24,078 nucleotides of DNA from DASVAL01 sp035649575 (GTDB lineage: Bacteria; Planctomycetota; UBA1135; UBA2386). How positions within the stretch are numbered: the first letter of the stretch is position 1; each line of letters opens with the position of its first letter. Shown here in pieces: positions 14,625 to 22,723 of the stretch. Both the position numbers and the translations under genes were made by a program. Below the pieces are notes generated by a model. That model ran no database searches and was not told the DNA's origin. It worked only from the letters and a program-made list of their open reading frames with translations. The stretch spans positions 1 to 24,078 of the forward strand of contig DASRJH010000192.1 of the NCBI GenBank assembly GCA_035649575.1, in the 5' to 3' direction.

Positions 14625-16144
14625 GTCGCTGCGGCCACGGCCTGCTCGCGCTGGTCTGCAGCGCCATGGCCATGCATGCGCAGGCCAGCCCGGAGGTCGT
14701 GGCCCTGCAGCTGCCGAAGACGGTCCGTCTCAAGGGTCTGCTCGACGTCGACGTCGACAGTGACGGCAGGTTGGACCTCGTGCTCGCCTGCTTCGACGAA
14801 CAGACGAAGAAGCGCGAACTGCGCACGCACTTTCGCTCGGCGCGTGCTCCGCAGTTTGCAGGCGAGCCTTCGCTGACGCCATACGCGTTGGAACGCGACG
14901 TGATCGCGTTCACTTTCGCCGACGTCGACGCGCGTCCCGGGCGCGAACTCGTGCTGTTCACCGCAGAACGAGCGGTGGCCGTCTTGCCGGCAGCTTCGCC
15001 CGCAGAAGGGCCCAGATACGAACCGCTGTTCGCCCACCGCCTGCTGTGGGCCGTGCCCGATGCCACCGAAGCACTGGCACTCGACGACGTCGTGCACGAC
15101 GTCGATGGCGACGGCCACGACGACTTCCTGTTGCCCGAGCTCGACGGTGCGCGTCTCGTGGTTCAACGGCGCAAGGACGGTGTTGCGAGCTTCGCGCCAC
15201 CGGTGCAGTGGCAGGTGCCGGCGTGGCGCAGCCCGCTCGAAGCGGGAACCGCGGGTGGCCTAGTTCGCGCGCGTGGTGGAGAATTGCGGTTCAGCTTGTC
15301 CGACGACGCGAACGAGGACGCCGACGGGCAGCCGCTCGTGCAGTTGCGCGCGCGCGCGCCGAGATTCCTGCTGCTCGATCTCGCCGGGGACGGCGTGCGC
15401 GATGGCATCGCGCTTCGCAACGACAGTGTGTGGTGCTGGCCGATCGGTCCAGACGCCGGCATCGCAGCTGCGCCGACGTCGATGGCGCTGCCGCTGCCCG
15501 AGGATCGTCTCGCGCTGTTCGATCCCGCTTTCGACGTGCAGCTCGCCGATGTGAACCGCGATGGCCTCCCTGACCTGCTCCTCACCACATCGGCGCGCCG
15601 CAACGAAGAGGTCGAAGTGCGCATCGACCTGTTCGTGCAGCGCCGCGGAGCAAGCACGTGGGCAACGAAGCCCGATGGCCGCCTGCGCATGCAGACGCTG
15701 GCCACGTCGCCGCAGCTCGTCGACGCCGACGGCGACGGCCAGCTCGACCTCGTCGCGATCACGGTGCGCACCGATCTGCTGCGCGGCCTGGCCGGTGACG
15801 GTCGGACGTCGCTGCAGGCGCAGCTCAACGTCTTCCGCGGTGGTGAGACGGGCTTCCAGGTGCCCGCGATGCTCAACCAGCAGCTCGAGCTGCCGGTCAG
15901 GCAGGGACGGCAGCGCATTCCGTTCGTGCGCGTCCTGGCCGCTCCGGCCGGAGCTTTCGTGCTGCTGCGCATCGAGGACCGCATCGCGCTGCAGCCGCTG
16001 CAGCGAGACGACACGCGCTTGCGTCTGTTGCCGCCTGTCTGGCAGGTCCCGATCCCGTCGACTGCGAGTCCCCAGCTCGCGCGCAACGCGCCCGAGGTGC
16101 TCGTGGTCGACAAGCGCGAACTGCTGCACGTGAGTTGGCGATGA
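14621..16144 (+). CDS. Exported FG-GAP/VCBS repeat protein A
   Basis: 507 residues from a GTG that overlaps the previous stop (GTGA). A signal peptide is visible (MSRCGHGLLALVCSAMAMHAQA). Calcium-loop motifs of the FG-GAP/integrin-alpha type recur at about 42 (DVDVDSDGRLDLVL), 160 (DVDGDGHDDFLL), 310 (DVNRDGLPDLLL) and 368 (DADGDGQLDLVA), as expected for a beta-propeller. A degenerate blade with DLAGDGVRDGIAL lies near 258. Such proteins act in binding or adhesion outside the cytoplasm; no enzyme residues are recognised. The last 100 residues lack calcium motifs. Its TGA overlaps the ATG of the next gene by 4 nt, so the two FG-GAP proteins should be made in linked amounts. Confidence 0.83.
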   Translation: MSRCGHGLLALVCSAMAMHAQASPEVVALQLPKTVRLKGLLDVDVDSDGRLDLVLACFDEQTKKRELRTHFRSARAPQFAGEPSLTPYALERDVIAFTFADVDARPGRELVLFTAERAVAVLPAASPAEGPRYEPLFAHRLLWAVPDATEALALDDVVHDVDGDGHDDFLLPELDGARLVVQRRKDGVASFAPPVQWQVPAWRSPLEAGTAGGLVRARGGELRFSLSDDANEDADGQPLVQLRARAPRFLLLDLAGDGVRDGIALRNDSVWCWPIGPDAGIAAAPTSMALPLPEDRLALFDPAFDVQLADVNRDGLPDLLLTTSARRNEEVEVRIDLFVQRRGASTWATKPDGRLRMQTLATSPQLVDADGDGQLDLVAITVRTDLLRGLAGDGRTSLQAQLNVFRGGETGFQVPAMLNQQLELPVRQGRQRIPFVRVLAAPAGAFVLLRIEDRIALQPLQRDDTRLRLLPPVWQVPIPSTASPQLARNAPEVLVVDKRELLHVSWR

Positions 16145-17799
16145 GGCTGCTGATGATGATGGTTCTGGCGCCGGCCGCCGCGGCGCAGCAGAGTGTGCTC
16201 GCGCGGCTCGAGCCGAAGTCCGAGGTCGTCATCGAATTCCTGGCCGACACCGACGGCGACGGCCGCGCCGAGCTCGTGCTCGTCGCTGCGGACGGTCAGC
16301 TCGACCGCCACGGCCTTCGCGCCCAGAACGGCGGCAGCGCGTTCGCGCCGATGGGAACGTTGCGCTTGCGCGATCCAGCGCACTCGCTGCTCGCGTGCCG
16401 CGACATCGGACCGGCACCCGGCCTCGAGCTCGTCGTGGCCGACAGCCGCGGCACGGTCTGGTTGCCATGGCCCGACGCGAACGGCACGCCCGAACCGCGT
16501 TCGCTCGCTCGCGCCGCACGCTTTCTGCTGCGGATCGATCGACCACTCGAAGCGCCGTTCGTGCAGGATCTCGATCACGACGGGCGTCTCGACCTGCTGT
16601 TGCCTACGCTGCAGGGCTGCACACCGTTCCTGCAGCAGCAGCCGGCCGACGGCGCGACAGGTCTCGAGTTCCGCGCGCTGGCGCCGCTGTCGCTGCCCGT
16701 GCAGGTGAATCTCGATGCGAGCAACGGCACGCTCGACGACGAACACCAGATGAGCCTCGTGATCCCGCAGGTGGAGACCGTGGACCTCAACGGCGACGGG
16801 CGGCCCGATCTGCTCACGCACGACGGCGACAAGTATGGGTTCCACCTGCAGCGGGCGTCGGGCGGGTTCGGCCCGCCGATCGAGGTCGACGTGATGCAGT
16901 TCCGGGACAGCACTCCGAGCGCGGTCATGGCGCCCGGTTCGACACTCGTGCTCGGCGACAAGCCGATGCTGCAGCGCGGGGACGTCGACGGCGACGGCAT
17001 TCCGGACTTCGTGATCGCGCATCGGCGCAAGGTCTGGACGCTGCTCGCGACGACTGCCGGGCCACAATTCACGAAGGCCCGCACACAAGCGGTCGCCGAC
17101 GACGTGAGCGGCATGTTCCTCATCGACCTCGACGAAGACCGCCGTGCGGACCTGTTGAGCTTCCAGGTGCAGCTGCCCGGCATCGGCTCGCTGCTGCTCG
17201 GGCTCGTGCAATCGATCGACATCGACATCAAGGCGGTCGGCTACCGCAGCGAGGGCGGCGCGTTCGCGAACATCCCGGCCTGGCGGCGCACGGTCACGCT
17301 GCGCATCCCACCGTTGTTGTCGCTGCTGAGCAAGCAGGAGGAGATCGTGCAGCGATTCCTCGGCATCCTGAGCAAGGCGCGCCAGTCAGTGCGCGGCGCG
17401 TTCGTCTCGCAGACCGCGAACGACGTCGCTCTCGTCTCGACCGACGGTGCTTTGCTCGAGCTGTTTCCGATGACCGAGGCGCCCACGCTCGGCTCCGCCG
17501 CGGGCCGCCGGAAGTTGCGCGACCTGCTGTTCGACGATCCGGACCCCGTGTTCGACATCGACCGCGTGTTCGGGCTCATCTCGGGTCTGCTCGACCAGCG
17601 CGCAGCCTCGTTGACCGGCGATGCGAAGTCCGTCGCTTCGATTCAGCTGCGCGACCGGGCCGCATGGCGGCTGCTGAAGCTGCTCGCGGCGAACCTCGAC
17701 GGCACTCGCAGCGACGAGGTCGTCGCGGTCTACGAGAACGTGGCCACACCGGCGCTGCGCGCCTACGACGTGTTGACCTGGAACGCGGCGCCGCGCTGA
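16141..17799 (+). CDS. Exported FG-GAP/VCBS repeat protein B
   Basis: 552 residues, starting inside the stop of the previous gene (ATGA). The signal peptide is MRLLMMMVLAPAAAAQQ. Calcium-loop motifs occur at about 36 (DTDGDGRAELVL), 144 (DLDHDGRLDLLL), 215 (DLNGDGRPDLLT), 281 (DVDGDGIPDFVI) and 331 (DLDEDRRADLLS), and a degenerate one near 519 (NLDGTRSDEVVA). Between 360 and 500 an amphipathic segment without motifs (LLSLLSKQEEIVQRFLGILSK and FDIDRVFGLISGLLDQR) interrupts the propeller pattern. The blade motifs are similar to protein A, but the overall sequence is quite different, so the pair is not a recent duplication. A cell-surface or periplasmic binding protein is inferred. Confidence 0.83.
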   Translation: MRLLMMMVLAPAAAAQQSVLARLEPKSEVVIEFLADTDGDGRAELVLVAADGQLDRHGLRAQNGGSAFAPMGTLRLRDPAHSLLACRDIGPAPGLELVVADSRGTVWLPWPDANGTPEPRSLARAARFLLRIDRPLEAPFVQDLDHDGRLDLLLPTLQGCTPFLQQQPADGATGLEFRALAPLSLPVQVNLDASNGTLDDEHQMSLVIPQVETVDLNGDGRPDLLTHDGDKYGFHLQRASGGFGPPIEVDVMQFRDSTPSAVMAPGSTLVLGDKPMLQRGDVDGDGIPDFVIAHRRKVWTLLATTAGPQFTKARTQAVADDVSGMFLIDLDEDRRADLLSFQVQLPGIGSLLLGLVQSIDIDIKAVGYRSEGGAFANIPAWRRTVTLRIPPLLSLLSKQEEIVQRFLGILSKARQSVRGAFVSQTANDVALVSTDGALLELFPMTEAPTLGSAAGRRKLRDLLFDDPDPVFDIDRVFGLISGLLDQRAASLTGDAKSVASIQLRDRAAWRLLKLLAANLDGTRSDEVVAVYENVATPALRAYDVLTWNAAPR

Positions 17800-17817
17800 G
17801 CGGTCGCGCGTTCAGCG
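17794..17817. terminator. Possible bidirectional hairpin between convergent genes
   Basis: CGCTGA (17794-17799) and TCAGCG (17812-17817) form a 6-bp stem with a 12-nt loop and contain both stop codons of the converging genes. No T run is present on either side. It may end both transcripts. Confidence 0.3.
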
Positions 17818-19077
17818 GTTCTTGAGATACCAGAGCTCGGCCTTGCGCAGAGCGTCCTGGTTCTGCTCCTGGTCGAGCGCCGGGTCGAAGCCGAAGGCTT
17901 CGCCCGCGATCACGAGCAGCGCGTTGCTGGCGGCGCGACGCCTCGGCTCGACCTCGCAGCGCATCGCTTTCAGCACGTCCGGCATGGCTCCTTTGCCGCG
18001 GCGCACGAGCTCGGCCGTGCACGAGTCGATGTCCTTCTGCGCGGACGTGGGCCCCACGGCCGCGAGCATCACGGGACGCGGCGTGATCGGACCGAGGTTC
18101 TTCTGGAACTTGCGCCGCAGGAACAGCACCGCAAACGCGGTCGACACGCTGTGGCCGGCGCCGGGCAGGTGGCCGCCGAGTCCCCCATCGGTCTTGCTGG
18201 CCCAGCCACCACCGGACTGCTGCGTGTCGACGAACATCAGAGCACCCTTCGCATACCAGTCGACTACGCCGATCTTCACGACGTCGGTCAGGATCGCGGC
18301 TCGCTCGAGGCCGTAGTGGAAGTAGAACGACCAGCGTTCGGTGGGCGAACCGATCGTGTCGAGGTTGTGCCTGAACCACTCCCAACCACGCGTGATCTTC
18401 TTGTCGAGCTCGGTGTCGCGAGCCGTGTCGCCGTCGATCGCCTGACGGCAGATCGCGAGAACTGCGATGCCTGCGGCCGTCATCGAGGCGTAGCCACCCG
18501 GATCGAACCCGCGGTTGCGGGCCTGGTAGGCGAAGCCGCCGTAGCTGTCCTGCTGCGCACCGATCGCCTTGGCCATCTCGATCCAGACGGAGTTCTCGAT
18601 CGACACACCGAGCGCCTTCGCGGCGCGCAGGCCGAGCGCGGCGTACTGCGTGTTGCTGAGGTCCCAGTGATTGCCTTGCGTCTGGTAGGTGAACGCGCCT
18701 CGATGGCGGTGACGCAGCAACTCCTCCGCGTCTGCTTGCGCGAGTTCGAGGCGGTCCGGGAACGTATGCAACGCCTCGAGCACCATGAGGCGCAGCGCGA
18801 GATCGTAGGTCTGTGCCGGCATCGCCTTGCCGAGCCGTTTCTGGGCAGCGACGAACACGGGGTCGTCCGGACTCACGCCATCGTGAATCGCGGCGAGCAG
18901 CAGCAACGCGAGCTCGCCGACGCGCGACTGCCCGCGAGTGGCTTGGCGCAGATGGTCCATCAAGGCTGGCCGCGCCTGCTCGAGCGCGTGATTGACCTTC
19001 TCCATCAGGTCGTCCTGGGCGCGCGCCGGTGCCAGCGTGAGCATGACCGCTGCGAACCAGTGATGGAGGGGCCTCAT
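17812..19077 (-). CDS. Exported prenyltransferase/squalene-cyclase-like alpha-alpha toroid protein
   Basis: 421 residues from 19077; an ATG at 19083 would add two. A signal peptide (MRPLHHWFAAVMLTLAPARA) precedes helical repeats of the toroid superfamily: DLSNTQYAALGLRAA (139-153), SYGGFAYQARN to GGYASMTAAGIAVLAICR (178-211) and GGGWASKTDGGLGGHLPGAGHSVSTAF (289-315), which look like degenerate QW-type repeats. The DxDD acid motif of squalene-hopene cyclases is not seen, and the protein is shorter than those enzymes (about 630 residues), so cyclase activity is unlikely. Planctomycete proteins of this kind are usually exported and of unknown role. It shares a 35-85-nt divergent region with the epimerase gene. 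Confidence 0.8.
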   Translation of the reverse strand: MRPLHHWFAAVMLTLAPARAQDDLMEKVNHALEQARPALMDHLRQATRGQSRVGELALLLLAAIHDGVSPDDPVFVAAQKRLGKAMPAQTYDLALRLMVLEALHTFPDRLELAQADAEELLRHRHRGAFTYQTQGNHWDLSNTQYAALGLRAAKALGVSIENSVWIEMAKAIGAQQDSYGGFAYQARNRGFDPGGYASMTAAGIAVLAICRQAIDGDTARDTELDKKITRGWEWFRHNLDTIGSPTERWSFYFHYGLERAAILTDVVKIGVVDWYAKGALMFVDTQQSGGGWASKTDGGLGGHLPGAGHSVSTAFAVLFLRRKFQKNLGPITPRPVMLAAVGPTSAQKDIDSCTAELVRRGKGAMPDVLKAMRCEVEPRRRAASNALLVIAGEAFGFDPALDQEQNQDALRKAELWYLKNR

Positions 19078-19092
19078 CCACATGGGTGCGCG

Positions 19093-19098
19093 AATATA
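19093..19098 (-). promoter_or_regulatory. TATATT -10-like box for the toroid gene
   Basis: On the - strand TATATT lies 15 nt before the ATG at 19077 (9 nt before the one at 19083), in the divergent gap shared with the epimerase gene. It is the most AT-rich spot locally. No -35 box is evident. Confidence 0.3.
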
Positions 19099-19162
19099 GC
19101 CGCGCGTCACAATGGCGTCTGGGCCCTTGGCCGCAGGCACCGCGTCGGCGAACCTGGACGAA

Positions 19163-20086
19163 ATGCCCGCCCTCGCCATCGCGATCACCGGCGCCTCGGG
19201 TTTCATCGGCTCCGCCGCGGTCCAGCACTTCGAGCGAGCCGGGCACAAGGTGGTCCGCCTCGTGCGCGGCGGCAGCCGCGGGGCAGGCACTGCGGCGTGG
19301 GATCCTGCGACGGGCGAATTGGATCGCCCGGGTCTTGGGACGGTGGATGCGATCATCCACCTCGCTGGTGAGAACGTGGCGAGCAAGCGCTGGAGTGCCG
19401 CGAGGAAGAAGGCGATCGCCGACAGTCGCATCCCGGTGACGGAGCGGTTGTGCCGGCGCCTCGCCGCCTTGGACCCGAGGCCGCGCGTCCTCGTCAGTGC
19501 GTCGGCGGTGGGAATCTATGGCGACCGCGGTGACGATCTGATCGACGAGGCCAGCCCCCCCGGAACGGGTTTCCTCGCGGAAGTGGCGAGGGCATGGGAG
19601 GAGGCCACGCGGCCGGCGCGCGACGCGGGCATCCGCGTCGTGAACCTGCGCATCGGCGTGGTGCTGGATCCGTGCGGTGGCGCGCTGCGCCTCATGCTGC
19701 TGCCGTTCCGACTCGGACTCGGCGGCCGCCTCGGCCACGGCCGGCAGTGGTTCAGCTGGATCAGCCGCGAGGATCTCGTGCGTGTCATCGGATTCGCGGT
19801 GGAGCACGAGCCCTTGGCCGGGCCCGTGCTCGCGGTGTCGCCGGAGCCCGTCACGAACAGCGTGTTCACGAAGGCCTTGGGCCGTGCGCTGCATCGCCCC
19901 ACGGTGCTGCCGGTTCCGGCCACGGCCCTGCGGCTCGTGTTCGGCGGCATGGCGGACGAGATGCTGGCCAGCTATCGGTGCTGCCCGACCCGGCTGCTCG
20001 CGGCCGGGTTCACGTTCCGACACCCGCAGCTCGCATCGTGCCTGCAACGGCAGTTGGCTGCGGGGCTCGCTGGGTCGGGGGCATAA
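19163..20086 (+). CDS. TIGR01777/YfcH-like NAD(P)-binding epimerase family protein
   Basis: 307 residues, close to the usual 300. GASGFIG (10-16) is the Rossmann nucleotide-binding loop; DAIIHLAGENVASKRWS and SASAVGIYGDRG (about 115-126) are the family's typical segments, the latter containing the SDR-type Tyr. The C-terminal MADEMLASYRC and RLLAAGFTFRHPQL match the DUF1731 end of YfcH-like proteins. The reaction in this family is not known; a sugar-nucleotide epimerase is only a fold-based guess. Expected in the cytoplasm. An ATG at 19112 in the same frame would add 17 residues without family similarity, so 19163 (MPALAIAITG) is preferred. Confidence 0.9.
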   Translation: MPALAIAITGASGFIGSAAVQHFERAGHKVVRLVRGGSRGAGTAAWDPATGELDRPGLGTVDAIIHLAGENVASKRWSAARKKAIADSRIPVTERLCRRLAALDPRPRVLVSASAVGIYGDRGDDLIDEASPPGTGFLAEVARAWEEATRPARDAGIRVVNLRIGVVLDPCGGALRLMLLPFRLGLGGRLGHGRQWFSWISREDLVRVIGFAVEHEPLAGPVLAVSPEPVTNSVFTKALGRALHRPTVLPVPATALRLVFGGMADEMLASYRCCPTRLLAAGFTFRHPQLASCLQRQLAAGLAGSGA

Positions 20087-20153
20087 GGCTCCGCACAGCC
20101 TCGAGTTGGCCGCGTCGTTCACGCGGGTCTTTCCAGGCGCCGCGATACCCCGT

Positions 20154-21863
20154 ATGCGTGAGGCGATGCTGGCGCCAGTAGTGCATCTCTCGATGGTCGC
20201 GATCCTCGCCGGGGCAGTCTCTGCCCAGGCGAAGCCGCAGAAGCCGCCGGCGGAGGATCCCGCGCAAGCCGCCGACCTCCAGAGCTTCGCCACGTGGTTG
20301 AGCGAGTACCGCTCCGGCGCGCACCGTTTCTACAAGAACGACCAGCTCGACGAGGAGGCCGTCGCTCGCGTCGACGCGATGTTCGGCAAGCTCGCGCAGT
20401 GGAACACGCTGGCCGCGGCGCGCGCGTTGTTCGAGGCGGCCTGCTTCCAAGCGCCGGCCGTGCAAGGCAGCTCGGCGAGCAACAACCTCGACTACCTGCG
20501 CGAGCTGCAGCCGTGGCGCGTGCAGTCGCTGGCCTGCAACCATCTGCGCACGATGACCGGCGAAGGCATCCTGCCGTGGCTGCTGCAGAAGCTGAACGCA
20601 CCGGGCATTCGCGCCGGCAGGCAACAGGAGATGGTCGAAGCCACGGCCGTGCTGCGCACGCTCGGTGGCCACAAGAGCGTCGAGGCCCAGCTCGCGCTGT
20701 TGCACGCCTGCAGCGCGATGCCGACCGAGCTGCGCGTGCACGCCGTCAATGCGATGGCGAAGGATGCGACGCTCGAACTCGTGCCGACCTTGATCGAGAT
20801 GTTGCGCGACAGCGAACCGAACGTGCGGATCGCCGCTGCGAACGCGATCGGCACGGCGATGCAACCTCACGTCGACGAGTCGCTCGGCAAGAAGCCCGAG
20901 GGCGAGACGCTCGCGCTTCGCGACCAGACGATCACGAAGCTCGAAGAGATTCTGATCCGCGACCAGATCTGGCAGGTGCGCAGCGCCGCGGCGTTCTCGC
21001 TCGCGAGCATGAAGTGCAAACCCGTGGTGCCCGCGCTGATCCGCGGTCTCGACGCGGAGCTGAAACGCAAGAAGGACCCGTGGGCGATGGACCTCCGCCT
21101 GCATCGGTTGCTCGAGGGCTTGACGCAGCAGAAGGTGGTGTTCGGCGGCGGCATCGCGATGTGGCAGGACTTCTGGAACCGCGAAGGCCCGACCTTCACC
21201 GTGAAGCCGCCAACGAAGGCCGGCGAGGCCGAGCCGAAGTCCGACAAGTACCAGAAGTTCTTCACCCTCCAGGTCGAGTCGGACCGCGTGCTGTTCGTGG
21301 TCGACTTCAGCGGCTCGATGGCCGAACCCATCACGCTGAAGTCAGCCACCACCGCGGCCCGCGCCGGGGAGCCGACGACCAAGGCAGCGATCGTCGTCAG
21401 CGAGCTCAAGAAGCTCATCATGTCCATGCCCGACGGCGCGCTGATCAATCTGGTCGTGTTCAGCGACCTCGTGAGGATCTGGCGCCCGACCGGCGCTCGT
21501 CCCGAGCTCGTGAAACTCACCGACGAAGCGCGCGACGACCTGATCGGCAGCTTCCTCGACAGCCTGCGCCCGAGCGGCCCGACGAATCTCTACGATGCGA
21601 TGAACACGGCCCTCGACTTCGCCGGCCGAGGACTCCAGGAAAAGTACTACGCGGCAGGATTCGACACGCTTTACGTCATCAGCGACGGAGCGCCGACGGC
21701 GGGACCCATCGTCGACAAGGACGAAATCCGGCGCCGCGTACGAGAAGCCAACCAGTTGCGAAAGCTCACGATCCACTGCATCACGCTCGGTGACAAGAAC
21801 GACACGGATTTTCTCGGACTGATGGCAACCGAGAACGGCGGCCGTCACATCCACATCGAGTGA
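20154..21863 (+). CDS. Exported HEAT-repeat protein with C-terminal von Willebrand A domain
   Basis: 569 residues; an ATG at 20166 is an alternative start. A signal peptide ends near AVSAQA. Residues about 100-330 contain HEAT-like helices (TLELVPTLIEMLRDSEPNV and IWQVRSAAAFSLASMKCK). The VWA domain occupies about 372-569 and keeps the metal-binding MIDAS site: DFSGSM (Asp384, Ser386, Ser388), PTNLYDA (Thr477) and ISDGAP (Asp511). Such domains bind a protein partner through a bound divalent metal. It lies 67 nt after the epimerase gene on the same strand, with a separate transcript possible. Likely periplasmic; the partner is unknown. Together with the HEAT protein at 4036 it shows two different ligand domains on a similar solenoid base. 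Confidence 0.87.
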   Translation: MREAMLAPVVHLSMVAILAGAVSAQAKPQKPPAEDPAQAADLQSFATWLSEYRSGAHRFYKNDQLDEEAVARVDAMFGKLAQWNTLAAARALFEAACFQAPAVQGSSASNNLDYLRELQPWRVQSLACNHLRTMTGEGILPWLLQKLNAPGIRAGRQQEMVEATAVLRTLGGHKSVEAQLALLHACSAMPTELRVHAVNAMAKDATLELVPTLIEMLRDSEPNVRIAAANAIGTAMQPHVDESLGKKPEGETLALRDQTITKLEEILIRDQIWQVRSAAAFSLASMKCKPVVPALIRGLDAELKRKKDPWAMDLRLHRLLEGLTQQKVVFGGGIAMWQDFWNREGPTFTVKPPTKAGEAEPKSDKYQKFFTLQVESDRVLFVVDFSGSMAEPITLKSATTAARAGEPTTKAAIVVSELKKLIMSMPDGALINLVVFSDLVRIWRPTGARPELVKLTDEARDDLIGSFLDSLRPSGPTNLYDAMNTALDFAGRGLQEKYYAAGFDTLYVISDGAPTAGPIVDKDEIRRRVREANQLRKLTIHCITLGDKNDTDFLGLMATENGGRHIHIE

Positions 21864-21999
21864 ATCTTCACGTCGAGAGGATTAAGGGTGTCTGCCGCAA
21901 CGCGGTATCGGGGATATTTCTGCTTGCGCCGCGCGCTGCGTCCGCTTCGCATTTCTCCACTTTCATTTCCCACTTTCACTTTCTCGAGTCAGCACCGCC
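21864..21999 (+). other. Intergenic leader with pyrimidine-rich repeats
   Basis: 136 nt between the VWA gene and the 22000 gene. It is less GC-rich than the surroundings and contains CCACTTTCA twice (21957-21965 and 21970-21978, 13 nt apart) within a stretch made nearly of C and T (21952-21984). GGTATC and GGATATTTC at about 21904-21920 could hold a -10 box. No hairpin with a T run was found. Confidence 0.4.
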
Positions 22000-22698
22000 A
22001 TGATCATGCCTCTGCCGCAGCCAGTCACCGGCGAAGCCTTCGCCGCCGAACGACTTCGCGATGACCCGAATCTCGACTACAACACGCTGCGACAGCAGGC
22101 TGCGGAGGAGGGCATCTCGATACAGCCCATCCACTACGGCCGAGCCCGCCGCCAGCTGGGTCTTCCGGTGCTGCGCGACAGCCGCGACGTCTCGCCCGCA
22201 ACGCCGCCCGCCGCGGTGGCCGAGCAACCGGTGAGCCCCGCCGCGAGCGAGGCGCACCGCTCCGAAGCACGCTCGGAATTGACGGCGGCGCCCGCAGTGC
22301 CGAACCACACCCGACGCCGAGGCTCGGCGGCGTTCGACTTCATCGTCGAGGAGCTGCGCCGCGAGGCTGGAATCTCATTTGCGCAGCTGCGCGAGCACGC
22401 CAGCGCGCGTGGTTTCTCGATCGCGCCGATCATGTATGGACGCGCCAAGGCAATGCTCGGCCTCGTGCCGGTGAAGCCGCGCGGCAGTGGCAAGGCCCGC
22501 AAGGCTGCGGCCGCGGCCGTCCCGCTGCGGCTCAAGCAGGTCGATTCCGTGGCCGCGGATCGCTTCGGCAGGCAGCTCGACGAGGTGCGCAACCTCGAGC
22601 AGTTGGTCGCGGTGGTGAAGGAATTCGACGCCGAGCGCCGGCGCCTGCGCGAAGTGCTCGAACGCATCGTGACGATGATCGACGAAGTCCTCGGCTGA
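22000..22698 (+). CDS. Protein with a duplicated 42-residue YGRA-LGL module and coiled-coil tail
   Basis: 232 residues. I do not recognise a named family. Residues 14-55 and 114-155 align without gaps at 19 of 42 positions; both contain a helix, a second helix starting LR, then SI-x-P-I-x-YGRA and LGL. Helix-turn-helix domains often end in a similar x-Y-x-A-(K/R)-x-x-LG helix, so each module may be a small winged-helix or HTH unit. The modules are linked by about 58 Pro/Ala-rich residues. Residues 185-232 (FGRQLDEVRNLEQLVAVVKE onward) form a likely coiled coil for oligomerisation. There is no signal peptide or membrane segment, and the protein is basic in the linker after module 2 (RGSGKARK). 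A DNA-binding, chromatin-like or regulatory role is inferred. No Shine-Dalgarno is visible; an in-frame ATG at 22006 is an alternative. Confidence 0.75.
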   Translation: MIMPLPQPVTGEAFAAERLRDDPNLDYNTLRQQAAEEGISIQPIHYGRARRQLGLPVLRDSRDVSPATPPAAVAEQPVSPAASEAHRSEARSELTAAPAVPNHTRRRGSAAFDFIVEELRREAGISFAQLREHASARGFSIAPIMYGRAKAMLGLVPVKPRGSGKARKAAAAAVPLRLKQVDSVAADRFGRQLDEVRNLEQLVAVVKEFDAERRRLREVLERIVTMIDEVLG

Positions 22699-22723
22699 TC
22701 GGCGCGTCGCGGCGGGGAAGACC

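Noticed and set aside
15163..17211. 682-codon antisense frame opposite the FG-GAP genes
   Set aside because: It mirrors the repeated DxDGDG codons of the FG-GAP loops and has no recognisable domain.
17576..20293. 905-codon - strand frame across the toroid and epimerase genes
   Set aside because: It overlaps two genes with firm family motifs in other frames and its product is low-complexity Arg/Pro-rich.
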